A stretch of DNA of 64,000 nt, taken from Planctomycetota bacterium (GTDB lineage: Bacteria; Planctomycetota; Planctomycetia; Pirellulales; Lacipirellulaceae). The stretch covers positions 239,404 to 303,403 of the forward strand of contig JAJDEF010000012.1 of assembly GCA_029259945.1 (NCBI GenBank), written 5' to 3'. This document shows, piece by piece, positions 39,542 to 47,922 of this stretch (position 1 is its first letter; each line of letters starts with the position of its first letter). The translations under genes and the position numbers were made by a program. The notes beneath the pieces were generated by a model. The model made no database searches. It was not told where the DNA came from and worked only from the letters and a program-made list of their open reading frames with translations.

Positions 39542-40143
39542 GCATCGGCACCCACCAATACGAATCGCTACCCGGCTTTTCGCCCCCTTCGACGATTGGC
39601 CCACAACGGGCCGCTGACTATTGGAAGTTGCCCGAAGGCGAACCGGTCGAATTGATCCAAGGGAGGCTGATTGTGTCGCCATCGCCATCGTTTTTGCACC
39701 AAACGATCTCCCTGTTATTTTCAGAGATACGTCTAAATGCCGCTAGAAATGGTGGTGGCTGGGCAGCCGCAGCGCCCATCGATGTCGTCTTGAGTGACGA
39801 CACAATTTTACAGCCTGATCTTTTCTATGTGTCGAAATCGCGTCGTGAAATTGTGAAACCTCGTGTAGAGGGTGCGCCGGATCTGGTCATCGAAATTCTC
39901 TCGGAGTCAAACACCCGATGCGACCGGGTCGACAAACTTAATCTTTATGCCAAGTTCGGGGTCGCCGAGTATTGGATAGCCGATCCCAAAGAGCGGCAAG
40001 TCGATTTTCTCATCAATAATGGGGGTCGGTTTGAAATCCAACCTCAGCACGACGATCGCTATCAATCGCCCCGCTTGCCAGAAGTCGAAATCGACCTGGC
40101 GGCTTTCTGGCAAGAAGTCGATCGACGACTGCCAAAGAAATGA
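39538..40143 (+). CDS. Uma2-family PD-(D/E)XK endonuclease-like protein, copy 2
   Basis: This is a 201-residue paralogue of the preceding gene, with the same plan: YWKLPEGEPVELIQGRLIVS, the PD of ILQPDLFYV, E of DLVIEILSESNTRCDR, then KLNLYAKFGVAEYWIADP. The C-terminal 27 residues and their DNA are almost identical to copy 1, while the middle differs substantially, so the ends look recently exchanged or conserved by gene conversion. I took the ATG at 39538. The stop overlaps the start of the membrane protein by ATGA, suggesting translational coupling and a functional link. Confidence 0.9.
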   Translation: MSIGTHQYESLPGFSPPSTIGPQRAADYWKLPEGEPVELIQGRLIVSPSPSFLHQTISLLFSEIRLNAARNGGGWAAAAPIDVVLSDDTILQPDLFYVSKSRREIVKPRVEGAPDLVIEILSESNTRCDRVDKLNLYAKFGVAEYWIADPKERQVDFLINNGGRFEIQPQHDDRYQSPRLPEVEIDLAAFWQEVDRRLPKK

Positions 40144-40949
40144 GCGAGCAGGCCGAAAACTCTTTCGCTCCGCCTGAACTGCCCCGATTGCAGATTATCC
40201 ATCTTCTTGCATTGACCGCGATTTTCTCGTTGGTCATGGCGGTGGGTATGAGCCTGATGCGACTTTCCTTCGCCGCTTATCAAGGTACTGGGACGCCAGA
40301 AATTAGTGGCGTAGTATCAGGCTTCTTAATTTTGAACGGGCTATCATCCAGTGTCTGCATAGCTATCGTTGTGTTAGGTCTCGTTTGGCGGAAGCAAGGG
40401 ATCGCTTTTCCTAGTCAACATGGGCATTGGGTGGCATTGTATTTAACGCTGGCGTACGTCTTCGACACGGCGCGGAACCTTCTTCCACTGGTGATGGTTC
40501 CAGACCACGCCGAATTGATGGTGACATTTTGGCAAGCGATGAGTTTTGTCTTCCATAGTCTTGCGGCCGTTTTATGGATTGCGGCTTACCGACGCGAGCT
40601 TGCTCGAATTTGGAAATGGGGTTGGGCCGCGATGGCACTGCGCTCGATACTTGCTGCTTCGTTGCACCTATTTTATGTTGGCACCAAATATATTGAATGG
40701 TTGCTCGAAGTGTTCTGGTACAACTCTCAGTTTGACTGGCAACCCTTTCAGTTTTTGAGGCTCAACGCAGACATGCTGCTACCGCTGATAACCCTGCTGC
40801 CCAACTATGCTTTGCTCGCGTTCGTTTCTGCAGCCACGGTTTCCGACTTCCGGCACAACCGGCAACGACATTGGTCGCACTGGTTAGTAATAATTCTTTT
40901 GTGTGTCTCCTCCGCGGCTCATCTTGCTTACCACCATTGGCCGTCCTAA
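40140..40949 (+). CDS. Polytopic membrane protein, paralogue A
   Basis: This 269-residue protein has about seven hydrophobic segments and no family I recognise. Conserved text shared with paralogue B: LPRLQIIHLLALTAIFSLVM near the N-terminus, LVWRKQGIAFPSQHGHWVAL mid-protein, IWKWGWAAMALRSI and a histidine/arginine-rich SDFRHNRQRHWSHWLV near the C-terminus. It is translationally coupled to Uma2 copy 2. A role with the nuclease-like protein is inference. Confidence 0.8.
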   Translation: MSEQAENSFAPPELPRLQIIHLLALTAIFSLVMAVGMSLMRLSFAAYQGTGTPEISGVVSGFLILNGLSSSVCIAIVVLGLVWRKQGIAFPSQHGHWVALYLTLAYVFDTARNLLPLVMVPDHAELMVTFWQAMSFVFHSLAAVLWIAAYRRELARIWKWGWAAMALRSILAASLHLFYVGTKYIEWLLEVFWYNSQFDWQPFQFLRLNADMLLPLITLLPNYALLAFVSAATVSDFRHNRQRHWSHWLVIILLCVSSAAHLAYHHWPS

Positions 40950-41032
40950 GAAATTTCTGACGCATTCTGCAACTTCTAAAAGCTGCGGCTGCTGTCTTCA
41001 CAAAATCGTGAACGAGGCCTATTATTCACCCC

Positions 41033-41878
41033 ATGCTCCGATGGATCTCACAAAGTAGCGCCGCCGATGTGCCATCGATTGGCCCGCGTACTGCGGCGCA
41101 GCTGCCCCGATTGCAGATTATCCATCTTCTTGCATTGACCGCGATTTTCTCACTGGTCATGGCGATGAGTATGGGCCTGGCGCGGTTTTTGGGTCATGCA
41201 GATGAGATTCGGGAGCTCAGCGGTGGGATGTCAACTCTCGTCATAATGGACGGTCTGTCGACCAGCGTTTGCGTTACCGTTGGCATATTTGGTCTCGTTT
41301 GGCGAAAGCGTGGGATCGCTTTCCCTAGTCAACCCGGGCACTGGGTGGCATTATATTTGACGTTAAATTTTGCCTCCACCTACTTGGGAATTGTTCGTAC
41401 ATTGGTGCGTCGAGATGTTTTAGGTTTCGAGTGGGTGTCCTGGCTGGGGATGCCAATGAGCCTAGTCTTTCGTTGCCTAGCCCTTGCGTTGTGGGTCTTC
41501 GCCTATCGAAACGAATCTGCCCAAATTTGGAAGTGGGGTTGGGCCGCGATGGCGCTGCGATCGATATTTTCTGTGGCACGGTCTCTGCTTTATCTTGGGG
41601 CAGCATTAATCAATTGGTTTCTTGAAGTTTTCTGGTACCGTCACGTCAACTGGCAGCCCGATTATCTATTAAACTCCTTATTCGGTCCATCTTCAGGTTT
41701 GTGGATGTTGCTGCTAACCAACTATGCGTGCGTCGCATTCCTTATCGCTGCCACAACTTCCGATTTTCGGCATGATCGACGACGACACTGGTCACATTGG
41801 CTAGTGTTGATACCGCTGTTTATTTCTACGTTGGTTCAAATTCCCTACTACCATTGGATGTTGAAAGAATACTTCTAG
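41033..41878 (+). CDS. Polytopic membrane protein, paralogue B
   Basis: This 281-residue paralogue of the preceding gene has a different 20-residue N-terminus (MLRWISQSSAADVPSIGPRT) and then nearly the same DNA for LPRLQIIHLLALTAIFSLVM. The other shared blocks are LVWRKRGIAFPSQPGHWVAL, IWKWGWAAMALRSIF and SDFRHDRRRHWSHWLV. The protein has about seven hydrophobic segments. It is separated from paralogue A by 83 bp and has no adjoining Uma2 copy. Confidence 0.8.
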   Translation: MLRWISQSSAADVPSIGPRTAAQLPRLQIIHLLALTAIFSLVMAMSMGLARFLGHADEIRELSGGMSTLVIMDGLSTSVCVTVGIFGLVWRKRGIAFPSQPGHWVALYLTLNFASTYLGIVRTLVRRDVLGFEWVSWLGMPMSLVFRCLALALWVFAYRNESAQIWKWGWAAMALRSIFSVARSLLYLGAALINWFLEVFWYRHVNWQPDYLLNSLFGPSSGLWMLLLTNYACVAFLIAATTSDFRHDRRRHWSHWLVLIPLFISTLVQIPYYHWMLKEYF

Positions 41879-42299
41879 TGTTTTGTTGCTAAGTGCAGCT
41901 GATTTCAGTGTTTGGATTTGGCACGCGTTGACCAACCTTGTGGCCTAGTTGCTAGCACTGGGTGACCGCGCTTTCTACCACATTTTGGTGTTCGGCGCAG
42001 ACCAGACACAAGCGAACTAAAGTGTTTGCTTTGCAGCACTAAACAAGCGCACAGTAGTCGAAAGTATGGCAGTGATAGCGAGAAAGAAAATATTTTTCAC
42101 CCGTGGTCGAATCCGATCTTGACCGAGTTTCGAGGCTACCCTATTCTCCCCACCCACGAACGAACAACACACTGTCGAATCTCGCAAAGGCAAGGAAGCC
42201 AAGCACGCTCAGTAGTTCATTCTGGCGGCCCTTTCTTTCCCGTTTGCAGCTTAACGACAGATTCCAACTCAACCGCTGCAAGGAAAAAACAATTCAGAC

Positions 42300-42530
42300 C
42301 GGAGCCACGTGGTTGGGTCGACTTAGTCCAACGAGTAAGTCGACCCCGGGGCGGTTGGAGTAGGCACGGAAGCCACCCATCCGCTACGACACACTCCCCC
42401 GGTCGCATGGCCCGACACATCCGTGTGACCGACGGTACGCAAGCGTCTTCGCTTACGTCCAATCGCTCCCGGAAAGGTAACAACGTCCTTTGCCCCCCTG
42501 GGACGTGTGCTTTTCTGGGAGCATTTTTTA
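42300..42530 (+). ncRNA. Candidate structured RNA ending in an intrinsic terminator
   Basis: The 945-bp gene-free stretch 41879-42823 contains this structured segment. Visible elements are a perfect 11-bp stem (GGGTCGACTTA 42315-42325 with TAAGTCGACCC 42336-42346), ACAC/GTGT at about 42416-42427, a near-perfect hairpin ACGCAAGCG-TCTT-CGCTTACGT at about 42437-42458, and a long terminal stem closing at 42465-42522 followed by ATTTTTTAT. No known RNA family (RNase P, tmRNA, SRP, 6S) fits. Open frames through here do not look like protein. Upstream of 42300 I see nothing supportable. Confidence 0.45.
42465..42530 (+). terminator. Long-stem terminator of the candidate RNA
   Basis: GCTCCCGGAAAGG (42465-42477) pairs with CTTTTCTGGGAGC (42510-42522), allowing G-U pairs. 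Inside it ACGTCC (42483-42488) pairs with GGACGT (42501-42506). A T-run, ATTTTTTAT, follows at 42523-42531. Confidence 0.6.
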
Positions 42531-42556
42531 TGCGCCGGGGCATGCAACGAAAAGAT

Positions 42557-42687
42557 TTACCACAGAGGACGCAGAGAGCGCGGAGATAAAGAGTCGAGAA
42601 ATTGCTTCCGCAATTCAAGTGTCCTCTTTGGTAGTAACTTGCCAGCCACCATTATCTTCCCTGCGCTCTCTGCGTCCTCTGCGGTAA
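42557..42687. repeat. Dispersed inverted repeat, 'cacagagga' family
   Basis: The left arm 42557-42582 and the right arm 42662-42687 match as inverted repeats at 24 of 26 positions, with a central segment of 79 bp. Same family as 7779-7855. It resembles a small non-autonomous element (MITE-like), but no target-site duplication was verified. Confidence 0.7.
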
Positions 42688-42823
42688 TTTTTTCTAATGA
42701 ACATCGAATTTGTGCTAGCACCTTTACCATCTCACGAAAACCACGTTGTGCCCGCTGGGTGGGGTGATTACAATTCGCCCCTTCTTTCTCTAGTACAGTG
42801 TCCACGTCAAGGATGACGGTTCG

Positions 42824-43918
42824 ATGAGTGCTCAGCCTATTCGCCATGTGCAGACCGAAGTATTAACGACGACCCAAGACGAGGTTTTGCGCCTCGGCCG
42901 AGAAGTGATCGGGGTCGAATCGCGCGCGATTGCAGGGCTCGTGAGTAAGCTGGATGCGAACTTCTTCCGCGCGGTTTGCTTGTTACGGCAATTGCGCGGC
43001 AATCTCATTGTGACCGGTATGGGCAAGGCGGGCCTAATCGGGCAAAAGCTCGCCGCCACATTTGCGTCGACCGGCACGCGTGCCCACTTCTTGCATCCTG
43101 CCGAAGCCCAACATGGCGATTTGGGCCGTGTGCGGCTGGGAGACGTGGTGTTGGTGCTTTCGCAAAGTGGCGAGACGGGCGAAGTCGTTGGGCTGTTGCC
43201 CTCGCTTAGCCAACTGGGCGTGCCGCTGATTGCCATTAGTTCTAGCGCCAACAGCACCCTGGGCAAGAAGGCAGATATTACGATCGAGCTTGGCGATATG
43301 GCAGAGGCTTGCGCACTAGGGCTCGCCCCCAGCACCAGCACGACGGCCATGTTGGCCGTGGGCGATGCGCTGGCTTTGGTGGTTAGCCGACTGCAAAATT
43401 TTCAGGCAGAAGACTTCGCACTCAATCACCCCGGCGGATCGTTGGGGCAGAAGTTGAGTCACGTTGAAGATCACATGCGACCGCTCGACGAATGTCGCGT
43501 CGCGCAGCAGGACGAGACCATCCGGCAAGTGCTGGTGGCTTGCACCAAGCCGGGGCGTCGAACCGGGGCAATCATTCTGACAGACAGCGAGGGCCGGCTC
43601 ACCGGCATGTTTACCGATAGCGATTTGGCCCGTTTGATCGAAACTCGCAACGACGCTGCACTCGATCGGCCCATTCGCGAAGTGATGAAGACCTCGCCCA
43701 CAACGATCGAATCCGGCGCTAGGATGAGCGCAGCCGTGGTGATCTTAGAGGAACAAAAAATCAGCGAATTGCCGGTGGTCGATGCCGATGGAGCTTTGCA
43801 AGGCATTATTGATGTGACCGACGTGTTGGGGATGTTGCCAGAAACGGAAGCGAAAGAAAACTCCACAACCGGCACGCACCCCATGCGAATCTACCCCTTC
43901 GACCAATACGCCGACTAA
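42824..43918 (+). CDS. kdsD: Arabinose-5-phosphate isomerase (KdsD/KpsF family)
   Basis: KdsD isomerises ribulose 5-phosphate to arabinose 5-phosphate, feeding KDO for lipopolysaccharide. This 364-residue protein has an N-terminal SIS domain (IVTGMGKAGLIGQKLAATFA, then VVLVLSQSGETGEVVGLLPS and LGLAPSTSTTAMLAVGDALA) and two CBS domains from about 200 to 340 (segments GRLTGMFTDSDLARLIE and DGALQGIIDVTDVLG). The C-terminal tail is unconserved. It is followed 25 bp later by kdsC, so they form an LPS operon. Confidence 0.94.
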   Translation: MSAQPIRHVQTEVLTTTQDEVLRLGREVIGVESRAIAGLVSKLDANFFRAVCLLRQLRGNLIVTGMGKAGLIGQKLAATFASTGTRAHFLHPAEAQHGDLGRVRLGDVVLVLSQSGETGEVVGLLPSLSQLGVPLIAISSSANSTLGKKADITIELGDMAEACALGLAPSTSTTAMLAVGDALALVVSRLQNFQAEDFALNHPGGSLGQKLSHVEDHMRPLDECRVAQQDETIRQVLVACTKPGRRTGAIILTDSEGRLTGMFTDSDLARLIETRNDAALDRPIREVMKTSPTTIESGARMSAAVVILEEQKISELPVVDADGALQGIIDVTDVLGMLPETEAKENSTTGTHPMRIYPFDQYAD

Positions 43919-43943
43919 GTCCCATGCCCATTAGTAGCAGAAC

Positions 43944-44468
43944 ATGAAGCTTGCCGAACAATGTGCGCAAATACGTTTGATCCTGACCGATGTCGATGGG
44001 GTGATGACCGATGGGCGGGTCATTTTTGATAACCAAGGGACCGAAGCGAAAGAATTTCACATCCGCGATGGGTTAGGCATCCGGTTATGGCAGCAAAGTG
44101 GCGGGCAGTTTGGCATCGTCACCGGCCGCAGCTCACAGATCGTTAAACTACGCGCTGCGGAGCTCGATATCGAGATCGTTCGCCAAGGGGTCGGCGACAA
44201 ACTGGGCGTCGTCAAATCCATTGCCGACGAGCTGAATTTAGACCTGACGCAAATTTGCTACCTGGGCGACGACCTACCCGACTGGCCCGTAATCAAAAGC
44301 GTCGGCCTTGGAGTTGCGGTCGCCGACGCGGCCGAAGAGTTACGCCAAGACGCCAACTACACAACCAGCGTCGATGGTGGCCACGGCGCATTGCGCGAAG
44401 TCATCGAACTACTACTAAAAAACACCAACCGTTGGGAAACAGCATTACGCAAATACAAAACCCCATAG
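43944..44468 (+). CDS. kdsC: 3-deoxy-D-manno-octulosonate 8-phosphate phosphatase
   Basis: KdsC removes the phosphate from KDO-8-P. The 174-residue HAD phosphatase has the catalytic motif LILTDVDGVMTDGR (nucleophile and acid aspartates), motif II in GIVTGRSSQI, and motif III with lysine and aspartates (GVVKSIADELNLDLTQICYL then GDDLPDW). This matches the compact C0-type HAD of the family without a cap domain. It follows kdsD and precedes the LptA-like gene, with a 440-bp spacer holding repeats. Confidence 0.94.
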   Translation: MKLAEQCAQIRLILTDVDGVMTDGRVIFDNQGTEAKEFHIRDGLGIRLWQQSGGQFGIVTGRSSQIVKLRAAELDIEIVRQGVGDKLGVVKSIADELNLDLTQICYLGDDLPDWPVIKSVGLGVAVADAAEELRQDANYTTSVDGGHGALREVIELLLKNTNRWETALRKYKTP

Positions 44469-44489
44469 CCCGGCCATCCTGGCCGGAAG
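44461..44489. repeat. 29-bp palindromic repeat, copy 1
   Basis: CCCCATAGCCCGGCCATCCT, continuing GGCCGGAAG, contains the dyad CCGGCCA-TCC-TGGCCGG. An identical 29-bp copy is at 48755-48783. It starts within the last codons of kdsC and extends into the spacer. Confidence 0.75.
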
Positions 44490-44510
44490 CGAAGCCCTCC
44501 TATTAAGAGA

Positions 44511-44869
44511 GGAACCACGGATGAACACAGATAAACGCAGATGGATGGTAATGTTGCTGTGTACCGCTTGGTTCTTTGTCGTGGGAGGGCCACCTACTTA
44601 TGACATGTGTGATGTAGGCCATCCCAAAGCAAATGCTTTCGTCGATATCGACTATGTTCGTAGGCAAGAGCAAAGTCGAGTGAACCAATTTTACGATAGA
44701 AACAGAGTGATTCGATGGGGTTTTTCTATTTCCGAAGACTTGTTTGGCTATAGCTATCCCTATGTCGATGTCAGTGAGATCGGCGGCATAGGGTTTACAA
44801 GGTGATCTTTGTGAGACAAGGGGTGTCCGAAAAAAGCATCCCCGTTCATCCGTGTCCATCTGTGGTTCC
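44511..44869. repeat. Pair of 'gatgaacac' repeat arms flanking a small ORF
   Basis: The arm at 44511-44536 (GGAACCACGGATGAACACAG...) is inverted relative to 44844-44869, with 22 of 26 positions matching; the same family occurs at 7907-7962. Between the arms is an ORF of 94 codons whose ATG lies inside the left arm. This could be a mobile-element-like cassette. Confidence 0.65.
44521..44805 (+). CDS. Small ORF between inverted repeat arms
   Basis: This 94-codon frame begins with ATG inside the left repeat arm (MNTDKRRWMVMLLCTAWFFV). An internal start at residue 9 or 11 (MVMLLCTAWFFVVGGPPTYD) would give a hydrophobic, signal-like N-terminus with a cysteine that might serve as a lipoprotein site. 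The rest (HPKANAFVDIDYVRRQEQSR, then YSYPYVDVSEIGG) is not recognised. It may be a genuine small protein or chance coding in repeat-rich DNA. Confidence 0.35.
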   Translation: MNTDKRRWMVMLLCTAWFFVVGGPPTYDMCDVGHPKANAFVDIDYVRRQEQSRVNQFYDRNRVIRWGFSISEDLFGYSYPYVDVSEIGGIGFTR

Positions 44870-44908
44870 CTTATTCACCGAACGTAATTCCCAATCCCGC
44901 ACGCTCTC

Positions 44909-47900
44909 ATGCTCACTCGCCTCACTTATGCCGCGATTGCTTTCGCCCTGACGGCTGTGGCCTACCAGGTCTACGTGTTGGCCGTAGTGCCGTTTGTCGA
45001 GCCTGCGCTGGCCGCGGATTCAGAGGAAGTCGAGGCAACCGAGCAGCAACCCAAATCGCGAAAAGCTTTGCACCGCTATCGTGATTTGTTCGCCGCCTAT
45101 TTTCCGCCGGGACATTGGACGTTAGCCAAACCGCCCAAGACATTTGAAAGCGGCAAGGCGATGATCGTGTTGGACGATTATCAGACCAAAGACAATGGCC
45201 AACTACGGGTCAACCAGTGCGTGATTCTTTTCTTCCCTAAAGAGCGAGGAAGGGGCGAGCCGGCACCCCGTGATGTGATTGTGCTCGAAGCACCGCATGG
45301 TGCCGTGCTGCAAATGGACGAAGGGCTTCAGTCTGGTTTGGGTGGCATCGGTAAATTTCAGTGGGGAAAGCTGCTCGGCGAAATCACCGTGCGTAGCGAC
45401 ATGCGCGAGCCAGGGCCCCAGGACGATTTGCTGCTCACCACACGTGATTTGTACATGGATGCCGATATGATTCGTACCGATGCGTCGGTCGAGATGCAAT
45501 TAGGATCGCACCGTGCCAGCGGGCGCCGGCTAGAAATTCGCTTGGTGGCGATCGAACGCGCGAAGTCAGACGCCGCAGGGCCTAATATCGGCGGCGTCGA
45601 TTCGCTAAAAATCATGAATGATGTGCAAGCCCTGTTCACACCGAGCGAAGGCCAATTGCTCGAAAGGGTGAGCAGTGCGACTTCGCCCAGCGCCCCGGTC
45701 AAAGTGACGAGCCAAGGGCCTTTTACTTTCGATTTTGCCCATCAAGTGGCGTCCTTCGACCAAGAGGTCAAGCTTGTGCAGGTGCATGCGACCGGCAAGC
45801 GAGATCAGTTGTTTTGTGATCGCCTGAATTTCTACTTCGCGGGCGATTACGATGCAGTGGTTCCGACGACCGATCGAACCGTGAACATCAATGCGATGGG
45901 CGCGAATACGCAAAAATTTGGCAAGCTTCGGCCAGCGATGATCGAGGCACTAACGACCAAGCAAACGCCGGTTCGCCTCGATGCCGATTCGCATCAAGCG
46001 AGTGCTCGCTGCCAAACGTTGCGCATAGAATTAGATTCGCGGCGAATCACCTTCACCGGAAACAACGAGGTCACGCTCGCCTACCAGGGCAGCGAAATAC
46101 ACGCCCGGATGTTGCAGTATCAGGCCCCGCCCGAGAACTCTGAACAACGTGTGGGAACGCTTCTCGCGGCAGGCAACGGTTGGATGCGCGGGAAGCCGCA
46201 AGAAAAGCCGGGGCAAGGACCGTTCGAAGCTCGCTGGACCGAATCGATGCGGCTTGAGCGCATTGATGGCCAGGCGGTGTTGTCGCTCAACGGGCGTCCA
46301 CGTTTGACGATGGTTGGCCTAGGGCAGTTATGGGCCAATGCTTTGCGAGTTTATTTACGCGAAAGTGCAGCCGATGGTTCCGAAGCAGATTTGCTGCCCG
46401 CTGAAGTGGTGCCTGAACGCATGGTGGCCAGCGGGTCGGTGGAGATCAATTCGGCCGAGCTACATTGCAAAGTGAATAAGATGGACGTGCGTATTGAGTA
46501 TGTCCCCGATGGCTTGGTGCTCGGGCGGCCTGATGGCAATCAGCCGAGGACGGGTCGACCGATGCTTGGTCGACGTCGTGGCAATCGCTTGCGAGCGTAT
46601 GAAATTACTGGCAATCAATTGCAGATGCTGCTCACCGTACGAAAGAGTCGTCCCGAAGTGACCAGCATCGATGTCGATGGGAATGTCGTTTTTCGCGAGT
46701 CAAACCCAGCCGCAGATGGCACCGAACCGCTATTGGTTCGTGGCACACATGTTCGTATCGAGAATGCGGACACGCCTTCCGCCGAGATTTCGCTCGAAGG
46801 CGAGCCGGCAATCCTGACCGCCGCCGACATGTCGATACGCGCCCAAAGTCTGAAGGTCAATCGGGGCACGAGCCATGCCTGGATCGACGCGCCCGGTGAA
46901 TTGCGATTGCCGGTCAAGCAAGACCTCAGTGGCAAACCGCTGTCTGGCCCACAGTATTTAATGGTTCGTTGGCAGGATGGCATGACGCTCGAGCGCGATG
47001 TCATTACGTTTCGTGGAAAGGTGGTCGCGAATACCAACGAGGGCTCTCTTCGCACCGAGCAACTTCTGCTCCGACTCACTGCGCCGGTGCAGTTCGATGG
47101 AGCCGCCCGACAGCAACGGGTAGAGCTGGCGCAGCTCGAGTGTCGGGATGGCGTAGATGCAGAGTTTTCGCAACGCGATGCACAGGGGCTTACTTCAGTG
47201 CAGACGATGCAGATGCGGTCGTTTGTGGCAGATCAACAGACGGGCGAGATACGTGGTGCCGGTCCAGGTTGGTTAGAGTCGGCCCATTTGTCAAGCGACG
47301 CAAGTTCTTTTGGAGTTGCCGGAAAAAACAACCCGGTGGTGCCTAGCCGTGCGGTACAACGTCTTCGATTCCTACGTGTGGAATTCGAGCGTGGAGTACG
47401 TGGCAATTTGAATCATCCCCGCATCGAATTATTTGGCGATACCCAGGCAATTTACGGCCCTGTCGATGCCTGGGAGCAGCGGCTGGCAATCTCGTTGCAG
47501 AAAGATCCCGGGCCAGAAACCATTGTGATTTCAAGCGACAAATTGGTGGTCGCCGAAAGCCCTAGCGCGCGACTTGATCGCACGTCGAAGTTTGGCCCTA
47601 TTGAATTCTCGGCTGAGGGCCATGTCACTATCGACGGGAGTATGGGCGAAAATGGCTTGTTTAATGCCCGCGCCCACAAGGCGCGCTACGATCAGCGAAA
47701 GACGATGTTTATTCTGGAAGGCGATGGCCATCGGCCCGCGACATTAACCCGCCAAGCGTATGTCGGTGCCCCGTTCTCAGAAACCTCGTTGCAAAAGTTG
47801 ATTTACATCCAGTCGACAGGCGAAATCAAAGGCGAAGGGTTTTCTGGCGGGAATTTCAATCAATTCGAAATTGGCCGACAACCCACAACCCCCGGCCAGC

Positions 47901-47914
47901 CTGGAAATCGATAG
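44909..47914 (+). CDS. Very large LptA/OstA-like periplasmic protein
   Basis: This 1001-residue protein has an N-terminal signal anchor (LTRLTYAAIAFALTAVAYQV) and a long beta-rich body. Repeated segments resemble the OstA/LptA strand pattern: FDFAHQVASFDQEVKLVQVH, RITFTGNNEVTLAYQGSEIH, EVTSIDVDGNVVFRE and FSAEGHVTIDGSM. LptA/LptC-type proteins bridge LPS across the periplasm. Its position behind kdsD and kdsC supports a role in LPS transport or assembly. It is about five times longer than E. coli LptA (185 residues), so it may combine several bridging modules. lptB/lptF/lptG are not adjacent. Confidence 0.75.
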   Translation: MLTRLTYAAIAFALTAVAYQVYVLAVVPFVEPALAADSEEVEATEQQPKSRKALHRYRDLFAAYFPPGHWTLAKPPKTFESGKAMIVLDDYQTKDNGQLRVNQCVILFFPKERGRGEPAPRDVIVLEAPHGAVLQMDEGLQSGLGGIGKFQWGKLLGEITVRSDMREPGPQDDLLLTTRDLYMDADMIRTDASVEMQLGSHRASGRRLEIRLVAIERAKSDAAGPNIGGVDSLKIMNDVQALFTPSEGQLLERVSSATSPSAPVKVTSQGPFTFDFAHQVASFDQEVKLVQVHATGKRDQLFCDRLNFYFAGDYDAVVPTTDRTVNINAMGANTQKFGKLRPAMIEALTTKQTPVRLDADSHQASARCQTLRIELDSRRITFTGNNEVTLAYQGSEIHARMLQYQAPPENSEQRVGTLLAAGNGWMRGKPQEKPGQGPFEARWTESMRLERIDGQAVLSLNGRPRLTMVGLGQLWANALRVYLRESAADGSEADLLPAEVVPERMVASGSVEINSAELHCKVNKMDVRIEYVPDGLVLGRPDGNQPRTGRPMLGRRRGNRLRAYEITGNQLQMLLTVRKSRPEVTSIDVDGNVVFRESNPAADGTEPLLVRGTHVRIENADTPSAEISLEGEPAILTAADMSIRAQSLKVNRGTSHAWIDAPGELRLPVKQDLSGKPLSGPQYLMVRWQDGMTLERDVITFRGKVVANTNEGSLRTEQLLLRLTAPVQFDGAARQQRVELAQLECRDGVDAEFSQRDAQGLTSVQTMQMRSFVADQQTGEIRGAGPGWLESAHLSSDASSFGVAGKNNPVVPSRAVQRLRFLRVEFERGVRGNLNHPRIELFGDTQAIYGPVDAWEQRLAISLQKDPGPETIVISSDKLVVAESPSARLDRTSKFGPIEFSAEGHVTIDGSMGENGLFNARAHKARYDQRKTMFILEGDGHRPATLTRQAYVGAPFSETSLQKLIYIQSTGEIKGEGFSGGNFNQFEIGRQPTTPGQPGNR

Positions 47915-47922
47915 TCGGCGGG

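Noticed and set aside
42026..42589. 187-codon plus-strand frame in the gap before kdsD
   Set aside because: It runs through the structured-RNA segment and a dispersed repeat; composition and residue order look random.
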